Notes under the pieces: generated by a model | Databases searched by the model: none | What the model was told of the DNA's origin: nothing | What the model saw: the letters and a program-made list of their open reading frames with translations, nothing else | In this document: positions 25,108 through 33,961 of the stretch, piece after piece | Numbering within the stretch: the first letter of the stretch is position 1 | How the letters are laid out: each line of letters begins with the position of its first letter | Program-made: the position numbers and the translations under genes | From: Mycolicibacterium neoaurum VKM Ac-1815D | GTDB taxonomy: Bacteria > Actinomycetota > Actinomycetes > Mycobacteriales > Mycobacteriaceae | Reading direction: 5' to 3' | NCBI RefSeq assembly: GCF_000317305.3 | Contig: NC_023036.2 | Span: forward strand, 1,860,001-1,924,000 | DNA: 64,000 bases

Positions 25108-25767
25108 TCATCCGACGAGGGGACGTCCCAGCGGGAGAAGCCTGCCTCCGGTTTCCGCCCATAACGCCGCGGTGTAGAAGTACACGACGAAACCGACGAA
25201 CACGAAGATCAGCCATCCACCGGCATGCGTCGCATCGGTGCTGGCGGTGAGATTTCCGATCAGCAACGCCGCCAGGGCCAGGTCGACCACCAGCAGCAGC
25301 ACTGGGTAGGTCCAGGGCAGGCGGAGCAGTAGCACCGTCAGCAGGCCGATGGTCACCAGCCAGCTGGCCAGCCAGAGGGCGACGGTGCCGCCGGCATCGG
25401 CCGCGGCGATGCCGAACCAGTCGTGCGTGAGGCCCAGCGACAGCACCGCGTAGCTTCCGTAGAAACCGAAGAACGTGCCGTACACGGTCGCGTTGACGTT
25501 CTGGCCCAGCGCCGCCGACCACAGGGTGGCGACCAGAAGCCCTATCGACGTCGCCGACAACAGGATTGGCACGGCGGCTGCCGGCACGTCGAGGATGCCG
25601 GTATTGGTGACGCCGAGCCCGAAGCCGCCGGCGATGATCAGCGGCAGGGCGATCAGCCCGGGATCCCCCGGGCGCGGGGCGACGGTGTCTTCTGGCCGCG
25701 GAACGGCGGTGTCCTGTGGAGTCTGCGACAGGTCGGGAAGGGCCTGGGGTGTGGCCAGATCGGTCAT
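25108..25767 (-). CDS. GPR1/FUN34/YaaH (SatP-type) acetate/succinate transporter
   Basis: Starting at ATG 25767 (ribosome site GAAGGA), the product has 219 residues. A proline-rich cytosolic start is followed by six membrane helices, beginning PGLIALPLIIAGGFGLGVTN. The family signature-like segment TVYGTFFGFYGSYAVLSLG is present. These proteins are hexameric channels or symporters for acetate and succinate. It is the third gene of the SfnB-MetE-like operon, 14 bases after the MetE-like stop, and may export or import a short acid produced by that pathway. Confidence 0.85.
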   Translation of the reverse strand: MTDLATPQALPDLSQTPQDTAVPRPEDTVAPRPGDPGLIALPLIIAGGFGLGVTNTGILDVPAAAVPILLSATSIGLLVATLWSAALGQNVNATVYGTFFGFYGSYAVLSLGLTHDWFGIAAADAGGTVALWLASWLVTIGLLTVLLLRLPWTYPVLLLVVDLALAALLIGNLTASTDATHAGGWLIFVFVGFVVYFYTAALWAETGGRLLPLGRPLVG

Positions 25768-25781
25768 GAGATGTCCTTCGT

Positions 25782-26831
25782 TCAGGCCGTCGCGAGGGCG
25801 GGTTGATAGGTGGTGGCAAGTTCCTGCCATGCGGTGAGTACGGCATCGAGTTGTTCGGCGGAGTGCCGTCCGAGTCCACATTCGGTGGACAGGCCGAACC
25901 GCGGCAGGAATTCGCCGGCGAGTGCTGCCCGGCGCCGGGTGCCTGCCGCGCCGTCCTCGGCGTGTAGCAAGCCGAGATAGAACTCCGTTTCGGCTTCGAC
26001 TGCCAACCCGCTCAGGGGCTGCCAATGTGCCCGTTTGGTCCACGCGGCCACCGTCGCAGCGTGGATGGCGTTGATTGGACGTGCGATGTGGCGAGCAAGG
26101 CCGTTGGACAACGTCACAATCGCGGTGGCATCCCGCGGCAGGATGTGCCGACCGCCGCGGGCCGCCGCCTCCTCGGTGGGCGGTTCACCCATGAAGGGCG
26201 ATGCGCCGAATTTCGAGTCTCCGTAGCAGAGGTGGAAGGTCAGGTCGACATCCTCGGCTATCCAATCCGCGAGGCGGGCAGTGGCCGCGAAGATCGACTC
26301 CTGGTCGGGGTAGGGGTTGGCGAACCATCCCTCGATGGTCGCCAGTTCGGTCGGCAGGTCCCACTGGATCGCCAGGTCCGCATGCGGGATGGCGTCCTGT
26401 ATGTGCTCGACACTGCGTCGCAGCGCGGTTTCGTACGCCAGGGCGATCTCGACCTGAGAGTCGAAGTGGGCGAACGAATTCACCGCATTGAAAGGAGTGC
26501 CGATGGAGACAAGGAACCTGCTGTCGCTATCCAGGATTCCGGCGTCGCGAGCGGACCGGAATTCGCGATGGGAGGCGATCGCAGCGGAGTGGTAGTCGAC
26601 ATCGCCGAAGGACACCTCGGTTCCCGGGCGGACGGCGGCGCGTCCGTCGATGACGTCGAGGGTCGGGTTGGACAGAAAGTGAGACGAATGCACCAGAACC
26701 CAGTTGGCACGGTCGCCCGGTTCGCCGTCGGGGACGCGACGAACACCGGGCTGCAGACGCTCTCCGACGAGGGCGAATGCGTTGGCGGTGGTCGGCACGT
26801 TGATGCTGCCGGTGAGATAGAAGCCGGTCAT
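25782..26831 (-). CDS. MetE-like (cobalamin-independent methionine synthase fold) protein
   Basis: This 349-residue protein is about the size of one MetE half. The zinc-binding elements of MetE are kept: FHLCYGDSKFG (HxC) at about 203 and STECGLGR (second Cys) at about 312. A barrel of the same order (IQWDLPTELATIEGWF, ETEFYLGLLH) lies between. Such short MetE relatives lack the N-terminal half that binds tetrahydropteroyl-triglutamate, so the methyl donor may be different. It lies between an SfnB-type monooxygenase and a SatP-type carrier, which suggests thiol or methyl chemistry in sulfur acquisition. The exact reaction is unknown. Confidence 0.75.
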   Translation of the reverse strand: MTGFYLTGSINVPTTANAFALVGERLQPGVRRVPDGEPGDRANWVLVHSSHFLSNPTLDVIDGRAAVRPGTEVSFGDVDYHSAAIASHREFRSARDAGILDSDSRFLVSIGTPFNAVNSFAHFDSQVEIALAYETALRRSVEHIQDAIPHADLAIQWDLPTELATIEGWFANPYPDQESIFAATARLADWIAEDVDLTFHLCYGDSKFGASPFMGEPPTEEAAARGGRHILPRDATAIVTLSNGLARHIARPINAIHAATVAAWTKRAHWQPLSGLAVEAETEFYLGLLHAEDGAAGTRRRAALAGEFLPRFGLSTECGLGRHSAEQLDAVLTAWQELATTYQPALATA

Positions 26832-26855
26832 GAGTAATCCTTGGTGGTAGTGGTG

Positions 26856-28082
26856 TCAGAGGAGCAGGCCGAGACGTGGCGGCAGCGTGCCGTCCAGGGT
26901 GTGCCGCCCGAGATGGACGTATTTCCACCGAGCGGGATCGTGCAATGTGTGGACGCGTAGGTTGCGCCAGTGCCGGTCGAGTGCGTACTTGGCATCGGTT
27001 GCCGATGTTCCGGTGAGTTCGAATATGCCGCTTGCGATCTCGACGGCGTACTCCTGGGCCAGGGCCTTGGCCGCTGCCACCTGAAGTGAGGCCGCTGCCG
27101 CGGCGTCACGGGTCACCTCCGGTGCGGCCAGCGCGTCGTCGACCAGGCGCGAGCCGTGAGTCAGCAGTGCCTCCAGGGCATACAGTTTGGCGGTCAGTTC
27201 GCCGAACCGACGGATGACATGCGATTCGTCGGCGGCGCGCTCGACGTGTGCCTCGAACCACGGCCTACTCCGCGATGCGACGAAGTCCGCACCGTCTTCG
27301 AGCGCGGCGCGGGCAGTGCCGACGTCGATGGCGGTGTGCAGCGCCTGATCGAATGCGCCGAGGACCGACGGCTCCGCCGATAGGGGGTCAGGGTCTGGAC
27401 CTTCGTCGATGACCAGATCGGCGGTGACGTGCACCTTGTCCAGGACGACTTGGCCGCTGGCCGTGCCGCGTTGGCCGAACGACGACCAGCTGTCCAGGTT
27501 CAGGATGACGCCGGGATCGTCGGGGCGGACGAAAACCGTTGCTCCGTGGTCGGTTCCGCTGATCCTGGCAGCGACGGCGATCCAGGTGGCGCCGAGTGAT
27601 CCGGTGGCGTAGAACTTGGTTCCTTCGAGTAGCCAGTCGCCATCGGACTGTCGGGTGACCGTGGTGGTGCGTTCCACGCTGGTCCGGGTGCCTCGCTCGA
27701 CGGTGGCGTTGCCGATCTGGGCCCCGTTGAGGACGTCTCGGTAGATCCGCGGGGCAGGCTCCTGGTCCTCCAGGCCGCGGATGGCGGCGGTGACGACGTA
27801 ATGAGCCAACAGCAATTGGCCCACCGCCGAATCGGCCCGCGCGAGGATGCGCAGCACCTCGACGGCGGTGGACCGGGGTAGGCCCGGACCACCGAATGCC
27901 TTCGGGACCAGCACTCCCAGCAGACCGGAGCTGCCGATCTGAGTCAGCGCATCGGTCGGTAGGCTGCCGTCGATCTCGCGTCGGACGGCTCCCGCGGCGA
28001 CCGACGACGCGACGGCATTGGCGACCCCTAGGGCGTCCTCGACGGTTCGCAGAACGGGTACGGCGGTGATGGTGGTGGGCAT
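26856..28082 (-). CDS. SfnB/DszC-type acyl-CoA-dehydrogenase-fold monooxygenase
   Basis: The ATG at 28082 has ribosome site GAGGAG, giving 408 residues. The acyl-CoA dehydrogenase fold is seen in LLGVLVPKAFGGPGLPRSTA, WLLEGTKFYATGSLGATWIA and WSSFGQRGTASGQVVLDKVH. The C-terminal segment LTGTSATDAKYALDRHWRNL holds the conserved RHWRN-type histidine. The catalytic glutamate of true dehydrogenases is not evident, as in flavin-dependent sulfone and thiophene monooxygenases (SfnB, DszC). It probably uses FMNH2 from a separate reductase to oxidise an organosulfur compound. It is the first gene of the three-gene operon, 68 bases downstream of a LysR gene. Confidence 0.85.
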   Translation of the reverse strand: MPTTITAVPVLRTVEDALGVANAVASSVAAGAVRREIDGSLPTDALTQIGSSGLLGVLVPKAFGGPGLPRSTAVEVLRILARADSAVGQLLLAHYVVTAAIRGLEDQEPAPRIYRDVLNGAQIGNATVERGTRTSVERTTTVTRQSDGDWLLEGTKFYATGSLGATWIAVAARISGTDHGATVFVRPDDPGVILNLDSWSSFGQRGTASGQVVLDKVHVTADLVIDEGPDPDPLSAEPSVLGAFDQALHTAIDVGTARAALEDGADFVASRSRPWFEAHVERAADESHVIRRFGELTAKLYALEALLTHGSRLVDDALAAPEVTRDAAAAASLQVAAAKALAQEYAVEIASGIFELTGTSATDAKYALDRHWRNLRVHTLHDPARWKYVHLGRHTLDGTLPPRLGLLL

Positions 28083-28150
28083 CGTGTGGGCTCCTCGCTT
28101 CATGGTCCGCGGAAAAACCTAGGGGCAGCGCAGATGTGTGAACAGATGGT

Positions 28151-29104
28151 TCAAGCGACGCTGGAAGCGCTTGCAGCAACGCTGCACTCGGTGCGTGCCG
28201 CGATGGCCTTGCCGGCTGTGGCGATCAATCCGATCACGGTGGACAGAACGCTTGCCGGTGCCGGAACCGCGGCGGTGGCTATCGCCACCGTTCGCATGGG
28301 GCGGTGTCCTGCGGCCCTGCGGACGGCGACGTCGGTGCGTGCGCCAGATGCCGCAAGTGACGGCACCAGGGACACACCGAGCCCGGCGGCGACGAAGCCC
28401 TGCACCGTCGCGTACTCTTCGGCGCGATAACTGACTTTCGGCTCGAATCCTGCACGCTCGCAGGCATTGCGGAAGACGCGGGTGTCCGGGCACAGGCCGG
28501 TCTGGCTGCTCACCACCCAGTTCTCGCGGGCAAGTTCGACCATCGGTACCTCGGTCCGCTCTGCCAGGCGATGCCCCGACGGCAACACGACGAAGAACTC
28601 GTCGTCGTAGACGTCGAGTGTGGTCACGCCCGGGAAGTCGGTGTGTTCTCCCGGCACTTCGGTCACCATGGCGGCGTCGACGTCGCCGTTGCGCAGTAGT
28701 TCTACCCCGTCGTCAGGATCGACTGCTACCAATTCAATTGCCAACCCGGGTAATACCCGTCGAGTGCGAGCGATGGCCGGTGGCAGGATGACTGCCGCCG
28801 CGCTGGCGAACGATGCGATGCGCACGACGCCCGGCCGTCTGGTGGTGCCGTTGGCGAGGTCGCGCTCGGCTGCAGCCACTGCGCCAAGGATCGCGGGCAC
28901 GTGCTCCAGGAGGGTGCTACCGGCGGGTGTCGGGCGTGCGCCGGACGGGCCGCGGACCAGCAAGGTGCAACCCAGATCGCGCTCCAACGCAGTGACCTGT
29001 TGGGAGACGGCCGATGTGGTGTAGTTCATGGCGGCGGCTGCAGCACTGAGAGATCCGCAGCGCGCTATCTCCTGCAACACCACCAATCTGCGCACGTCGA
29101 ACAT
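28151..29104 (-). CDS. LysR-family regulator, probably of the sulfur operon
   Basis: This 317-residue protein begins MFDVRRLVVLQEIARCGSLS, and its N-terminal winged helix continues AAAAAMNYTTSAVSQQVTAL. The effector domain runs from about residue 90 (VVRIASFASAAAVILPPAIA). The C-terminus has an Ala-rich extension. It sits just upstream of the SfnB gene on the same strand, which for LysR regulators is less common than divergence. It may be the first gene of the transcript or control it from its own promoter. Some LysR proteins of this kind sense sulfate starvation through O-acetylserine-like ligands. Confidence 0.88.
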   Translation of the reverse strand: MFDVRRLVVLQEIARCGSLSAAAAAMNYTTSAVSQQVTALERDLGCTLLVRGPSGARPTPAGSTLLEHVPAILGAVAAAERDLANGTTRRPGVVRIASFASAAAVILPPAIARTRRVLPGLAIELVAVDPDDGVELLRNGDVDAAMVTEVPGEHTDFPGVTTLDVYDDEFFVVLPSGHRLAERTEVPMVELARENWVVSSQTGLCPDTRVFRNACERAGFEPKVSYRAEEYATVQGFVAAGLGVSLVPSLAASGARTDVAVRRAAGHRPMRTVAIATAAVPAPASVLSTVIGLIATAGKAIAARTECSVAASASSVA

Positions 29105-29182
29105 CTCGCGAAGACTAGGAAGGATTCTCGGCCGTAGGCAGGGTTGCGCTCATCACGACGGCAAGTCTGCAGGCCCCATTGG

Positions 29183-30178
29183 TCAGTAGCCGGAGTTCGG
29201 GACGCCCGTGGGCCGGATCCCGTGATGGCGTTCGGCGACATCGGGATGTGCGCGGGTTCGTGATTTCCAGGCGTTCTCACCGTAGGTGTTGAAGATCGGA
29301 TTGTCGGGGTCGGCTTCGACACCACGAGCCAGTGCGGCCAGCTCGTCGGGCAGCACCATCAGCGGAACTGTGGCATCGAGGGCGGGATTGAGGAAGTAGG
29401 GGATGGATATCCGGTCGGTACCCGGCTTCGGTGACAGCACCCGGTGCCGAGTGGCCCGCAGGTAGCCGCCGGTGGCGACTTCCAGGAGTTCGCCGATGTT
29501 GACGATGAACGCACCGGGCACCGGCGGCACGTCGACCCACTCACCCGCGGTGAGTTCGACCTGCAGGCCGGTCGAGTCCGGCTCGACCAGAAGCAGCGTG
29601 AGCACACCCGAATCCTTATGTGCACCAACGCCTTGGTCACTGGCGGCGCCTCCCGGGTACCGCACCACCTTGATCAGGGTCGCGGGAAGTCCGGCGAACG
29701 CCTCGTCGAACAGGTCCGCGGCGGCCCCCAACGACTCGGCCCAAAGCCGGAGCAACCGCAGACCCACCGCTGACATCGAGCGGTCCCAGTCCTCGAAGGC
29801 CGCCCGGAAACCCGTCGGCTGCTCGGGCCAGAGATTGGGACCCTGCAGCCGCCAGTAGCCCTCGGCGCCGGGAACGGTGGTGCGCTCGGGGCCGATATCG
29901 ATCTGTTCGCGCCAGTCCACCTGGCCATTGGTCAGCTCACCGCCCAGGCGGGAGTAGCCGCGAAACTGCGGGCTTTGCAACTGACTGATCCGGTTCTTGA
30001 CATCGACAGGCAGCGCAAAGAACTCGCGGGCCGACGTCAGGACTCCGGCGATCTGGGCGTCCGAGACACCGTGCCCGGTCAGGTAGAAGAAACCGAACGT
30101 GTGGGCGGCTTCCCGCAACGCGACACGGAAACCGTCGGGGTGGGTGTGCGACTCTGACAGATCGAGCACCGGCAACAT
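29183..30178 (-). CDS. isopenicillin-N-synthase-like Fe(II)/2-oxoglutarate oxygenase
   Basis: This 331-residue protein has the N-terminal DIOX_N part (AAHTFGFFYLTGHGVSDAQI, FRGYSRLGGELTNGQVDWRE). The double-stranded beta-helix carries the iron triad His-Asp in GAHKDSGVLTLLL and the second His in YLRATRHRVLSP, and the 2OG-binding arginine in DRISIPYFLNP. The product is soluble. Family members hydroxylate or desaturate small acids. It lies upstream of the LysR gene on the same strand with a 78-base gap and may belong to the same sulfur or carbon-utilisation region. Confidence 0.88.
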   Translation of the reverse strand: MLPVLDLSESHTHPDGFRVALREAAHTFGFFYLTGHGVSDAQIAGVLTSAREFFALPVDVKNRISQLQSPQFRGYSRLGGELTNGQVDWREQIDIGPERTTVPGAEGYWRLQGPNLWPEQPTGFRAAFEDWDRSMSAVGLRLLRLWAESLGAAADLFDEAFAGLPATLIKVVRYPGGAASDQGVGAHKDSGVLTLLLVEPDSTGLQVELTAGEWVDVPPVPGAFIVNIGELLEVATGGYLRATRHRVLSPKPGTDRISIPYFLNPALDATVPLMVLPDELAALARGVEADPDNPIFNTYGENAWKSRTRAHPDVAERHHGIRPTGVPNSGY

Positions 30179-30401
30179 TCTTCACACCCTGCACCATCGC
30201 CGTCGCCAGACCAATCCACGTCAACAGATACTTCATCGGTGTGAAGACGCGGCGGAAACCGGATCGGCAATGTCGACGCCGTGACCGACGCGAACCGTGC
30301 CCGAGCCGGCGGCAGATCGCTCGGGCCGAGATGTGGGTCCCGGGCCGCTATGGGATCGTTGAGGGCGCGGTCGTGTGCGGGCGGGGGATCGGAGGAAACG
30401 G

Positions 30402-30857
30402 GTGAAAGCGACTCGGTATCGGATGGCGACGGCTCAGGTCGTGGGCGATTGCGGACGGGCCTGCAGCCGACGCCGTCATCTTCGGCCAGAGGCACGACCG
30501 GTGTCCGATGATGACGACCCGCTGGGCACCTTGGTGGCCAGGGGACTGCGACAAGGCATGCGCAGTTCCTCGCTGAGGAGGCGGGCGGGAATGACGATCG
30601 GGGTCGCCAGGGACCCCGCACCGTGGATGAAAGCCCATGTCGATCGGCTGGCCGAGTTGCTCGCCGAATATCACGGGCTGTCCATACCCCGTCAGGTACT
30701 GCGAGCCGAGCTCGCCCGATACCTCACGGACTGTTCGTCATTGTTCGCCATCAGTCGCTTCGAAGCCCGAAGCCATGTCACCGAGGAGATGATGCGGCAG
30801 TCGGCGGCGGAACTCGCCCGGGACTACCTGCGACGGATACGAACCGACACCGCGTGA
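30402..30857 (+). CDS. hypothetical basic protein, 151 residues
   Basis: The GTG at 30402 has ribosome site GGAGGA. The first 60 residues are Arg-rich and low in structure. The second half is a compact predicted helical domain (KAHVDRLAELLAEYHGLSIP, SRFEARSHVTEEMMRQSAAE) with a family-like feel that I cannot name. It may be a small DNA-binding or antitoxin-like protein. A downstream GTG at 30501 would remove the Arg-rich start. It precedes the GAF-GGDEF gene by about 130 bases on the same strand. Confidence 0.55.
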   Translation: MKATRYRMATAQVVGDCGRACSRRRHLRPEARPVSDDDDPLGTLVARGLRQGMRSSSLRRRAGMTIGVARDPAPWMKAHVDRLAELLAEYHGLSIPRQVLRAELARYLTDCSSLFAISRFEARSHVTEEMMRQSAAELARDYLRRIRTDTA

Positions 30858-30984
30858 GGCCACCACGGGGTGGCTCAGCCCGAGGCCGCCACGATTGCCG
30901 CTGAACAAGCGCGCGACAGCGGCTATCTTTGCAAACACGACCGGCGCCGTCCTCGGTGCGGCGGAGGGTGTGCAGGGGACCGAT

Positions 30985-32727
30985 ATGTACCGACAGGGTG
31001 TTCTGGGCGCCACCTCCGGCATCGACAGTGCCAAGGTGTGGCAGGCCGCCAACGGAGAGTGGCCGCCGGTCATCGACGAGCTCATCGGGGCCGCCGCCGA
31101 GGTTCCGGTACTCAAGGCGTTGCTACGGATAGCGGAGGCGGTACTACGCCCGGACTCGTTCGCGCACGTCCTCGAGGTCATCGCCGAGCAGACCGTCCAC
31201 GCGCTGGGAGCGGCATCGGTGTCGATCTGCCGGTGGGAACGTGAGAACAACGCGCTGCAGACACTGATCAACGTGGGCAACCTCGGACCGCATGAGCGTC
31301 GGTGGCCCTCCGACGAGTTCTACTACGTGGCCAACGAATCCGATGTCGCCGAACTCCTGCACGACGGGCGGTCATACACACACCACATCGATGATCCCGC
31401 CTGCCCGCCGCGGTCCAGAATGCTTCTCGAAGAGCTCGGCAAGGAGTGTGAGCTCGCTGTCCCGATCATGGCGGGCGATGCGATGTGGGGTGAGGTGTGG
31501 GTGAGCGGCGCCGACGGCCGCCGTTTTGATCATGGCGATGCCCAGCTCCTGCAGGCGGTGGCCGCCTTTGTCGCGATTGCGATCGGACGGTCGGAGCTGA
31601 TCAGCACCATTTGGGGGTACGCCTATGAAGACCCGCTGACGGGGCTGGCGAATCGGCGGGCGCTGTCGGAGTTCTGCGACGGGATCGAATGGGGTCAGGT
31701 CGACGTGGTGGCCCTGGTCTGCGACCTGGACGGGTTCAAACAGGTCAACGATCAGTCGGGCCATCCCGCCGGGGACCAGTTGCTCCGTGACGTCGCAGCG
31801 GTGCTGTCCGGGCTGGCGCGCACCGTTGCGGGCGCCCTGGTTGCCCGGCTGGGGGGTGACGAATTCTGCATACTGGTGCCCAACGCGACGATGGCCCACG
31901 CCCAAGACCTGGCCAAGTGCGCCACCTGCGACATCCGCGAGGCCGTCGGTGGACTGGTCAGTGTGTCCTGGGGTGCTGCCGCCACGAGTGACCGAAGCGA
32001 CTGCACCGGTGATGAGTTGCTTGCCGCCGCGGACGCGGCACTGCTGGAGGCAAAGCGCCACGGCCCCGCCCACTTCAGCTCGGTGGTGATCTCCGAGCAC
32101 CTTCCGGTCGGGTGCGGTGATCGCAGCAATGATGTGCACCGCGGCACGCAGTTCCTGACCGACAGTGTGGTGCGGATTCTCGGCGAGAACCCTCGACTGT
32201 CGCATCTGGAGGCCCTGGAGGTCCTCGCCCTCCAGATGCAGCGCGCGGTGAACACCTGCGCCTACGCGTTATCGGTGGTCTCCGCCGACGGCGCATCGGT
32301 GGCCACGGCACGCAAGATGGACATCGTGCGCGAACCCGACTCCGATCTGGCGATCCTGACCGATCTGGGCGTCGACGGCGGCGAGCTCGCCGACTACCCG
32401 GAAAGCGAGCGTGCGATCAGGGAGGCGTCGACGTTCTTCGCCTGCCGTGACGACGAATCGTCGGATCCCAGCGAAGTGGCCCTGTTGGAGGTGCTCGGGT
32501 ACCGCGCGGTGCTCGGGGTGGGCGTGCACGCGGCGGAGAACAGGTATCTGGTGGAGATCTACTGCAACACCGATATAGAACAGCTGCGCGATATCGCACC
32601 GCTTGCCCAGGTTCTCGCGCATTACTGCGTGTCGCGGCCGTCCGTCGGCGTCACCGGCGCCGACGGTTCACCACGACGTCGCGAACATGAATCGGTATTG
32701 CCAGACCCGCTGCCATCGCGGCAATGA
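30985..32727 (+). CDS. GAF-GGDEF-GAF-like diguanylate cyclase
   Basis: I start at ATG 30985 (AGGGGACC upstream). A TTG at 30895 would add 30 residues. The 580-residue soluble protein has an N-terminal GAF domain (LRPDSFAHVLEVIAEQTVHA). The GGDEF domain follows, with YEDPLTGLANRRALSEF, DLDGFKQVNDQSGHPAGDQL and the intact catalytic RLGGDEFCILV. The C-terminal region (from about 400) resembles another sensory GAF/PAS-type module (LRDIAPLAQVLAHYC). It should make c-di-GMP from two GTP, controlled by the GAF signal. Its last 77 bases overlap the end of the ThrE-like gene on the other strand. Confidence 0.87.
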   Translation: MYRQGVLGATSGIDSAKVWQAANGEWPPVIDELIGAAAEVPVLKALLRIAEAVLRPDSFAHVLEVIAEQTVHALGAASVSICRWERENNALQTLINVGNLGPHERRWPSDEFYYVANESDVAELLHDGRSYTHHIDDPACPPRSRMLLEELGKECELAVPIMAGDAMWGEVWVSGADGRRFDHGDAQLLQAVAAFVAIAIGRSELISTIWGYAYEDPLTGLANRRALSEFCDGIEWGQVDVVALVCDLDGFKQVNDQSGHPAGDQLLRDVAAVLSGLARTVAGALVARLGGDEFCILVPNATMAHAQDLAKCATCDIREAVGGLVSVSWGAAATSDRSDCTGDELLAAADAALLEAKRHGPAHFSSVVISEHLPVGCGDRSNDVHRGTQFLTDSVVRILGENPRLSHLEALEVLALQMQRAVNTCAYALSVVSADGASVATARKMDIVREPDSDLAILTDLGVDGGELADYPESERAIREASTFFACRDDESSDPSEVALLEVLGYRAVLGVGVHAAENRYLVEIYCNTDIEQLRDIAPLAQVLAHYCVSRPSVGVTGADGSPRRREHESVLPDPLPSRQ

Positions 32728-33889
32728 TCGCGACAGCCGTCGCCGCACTGGAGGCAGTGGTGGCCAACAACTCCGGGGTGGGATCACCGGCGAGTCCGAC
32801 CATGCCGTGAACCGTTGCCAGCACATAGGACCCGGGAACCAGCGATACCACCGATGCGAAACCGATTCCGGCGAAAGGTATTCGCAACGCGTGTGAGACC
32901 GGCGCCAGCGCGGCGCCGACGATCAGGCAGGCGATGAGGGCGGCCGTGGCGGGACCGCAGTGCCATACCGCGAGCGCCATCCAGTGTCCGGCGTGGGCCA
33001 GCATGCCGGCTGCCACCGGCCACAGGATGAATCGGGACGGCATCGAGAAGTACACCGCGTAGCAGGCGGCCGCGACCCCCGCCGCGATCACATCGCCGGG
33101 TAGCGGTGCCCTCGTTGCGGTGCCGAGTTCGGGGAAATTCGCACCGCCCAGCTGCACACCGAGCAGCAGGCCGACGCCGATGACAATGAGAATCACTACT
33201 GCCCAACCGATCCGGCACATTCCCAACCCCATGCGTGCGGACAACAGGTCCAGCGCCCCGTTGAGGATGTGCGGGCCGGGCACCAGGATCAGCACGGCGC
33301 ACAGCGCCACGAGCGCCGCCCCGGCACCCAGCTGCGCGTTCATCGCATGGGCACCGATGAACCCCGAGACCGTGGCGGCCAGGAGCGCCTGGGGGAGCGG
33401 CCCGGCACCCCAGCGGCCGGCCACGCGCCGCAGGACTCCTCCGACCGCCCCGGTCAGCGCTGCCAACAGCACGACGGTCGGGCTGTCGGCACCGAAGATG
33501 ACGGCAAGCGCGCCCGCCCCGCCGGCACAGGCCAGTGTGAACAGCACCGGGTGCGACAGCGGCAGGGATGCCGCCTCGGTGAGTGCACCGCGTACCTCGT
33601 CGAGAGCTACGGGACCGTCCTCGGCGGTGTCGACCACCCGCATGACAGCGGCCACCCGCGCGATGTTCACCGCCGTCGGCGACACCGGTACGGCCTGAGC
33701 CGCACCGGTGTCATCACCGGAATCGGTCAGTGTCAACGACTGCCACGAGGGGATGAGTGTCGTCGAGATGTCCAGACCGTTGTTCAGCCTGTCCACCGCC
33801 GCCAGCGTCATGCCGGTGGACTGGCCGTTGTTCTGCAGCATCGCAGCAACTTCGAGCACGGTGCTGCTCGCTGATGCCGGACTGCCCAT
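32651..33889 (-). CDS. ThrE-family threonine/serine exporter-like membrane protein
   Basis: This 412-residue protein has a soluble N-terminal part (about 110 residues, ending LTEAASLPLSHPVLF) and about ten membrane helices. Two repeated halves are visible, the first around LLAATVSGFIGAHAMN and the second around FASVVSLVPGSYVLATVHGM. The fusion of the two ThrE halves (DUF1212 and DUF3815 types) in one chain is usual in actinobacteria. It would export threonine or serine with the proton gradient. The 3' end runs 77 bases into the diguanylate cyclase gene, tail to tail. Confidence 0.82.
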   Translation of the reverse strand: MGSPASASSTVLEVAAMLQNNGQSTGMTLAAVDRLNNGLDISTTLIPSWQSLTLTDSGDDTGAAQAVPVSPTAVNIARVAAVMRVVDTAEDGPVALDEVRGALTEAASLPLSHPVLFTLACAGGAGALAVIFGADSPTVVLLAALTGAVGGVLRRVAGRWGAGPLPQALLAATVSGFIGAHAMNAQLGAGAALVALCAVLILVPGPHILNGALDLLSARMGLGMCRIGWAVVILIVIGVGLLLGVQLGGANFPELGTATRAPLPGDVIAAGVAAACYAVYFSMPSRFILWPVAAGMLAHAGHWMALAVWHCGPATAALIACLIVGAALAPVSHALRIPFAGIGFASVVSLVPGSYVLATVHGMVGLAGDPTPELLATTASSAATAVAIIAAMAAGLAIPIHVRDVVVNRRRR

Positions 33890-33961
33890 GGTGGCTCCCT
33901 CGTGGTCGGTCCGCCCACCCTATGCGGTGCGACCACGATGCGGCTCGGGAACGACGCCTGG

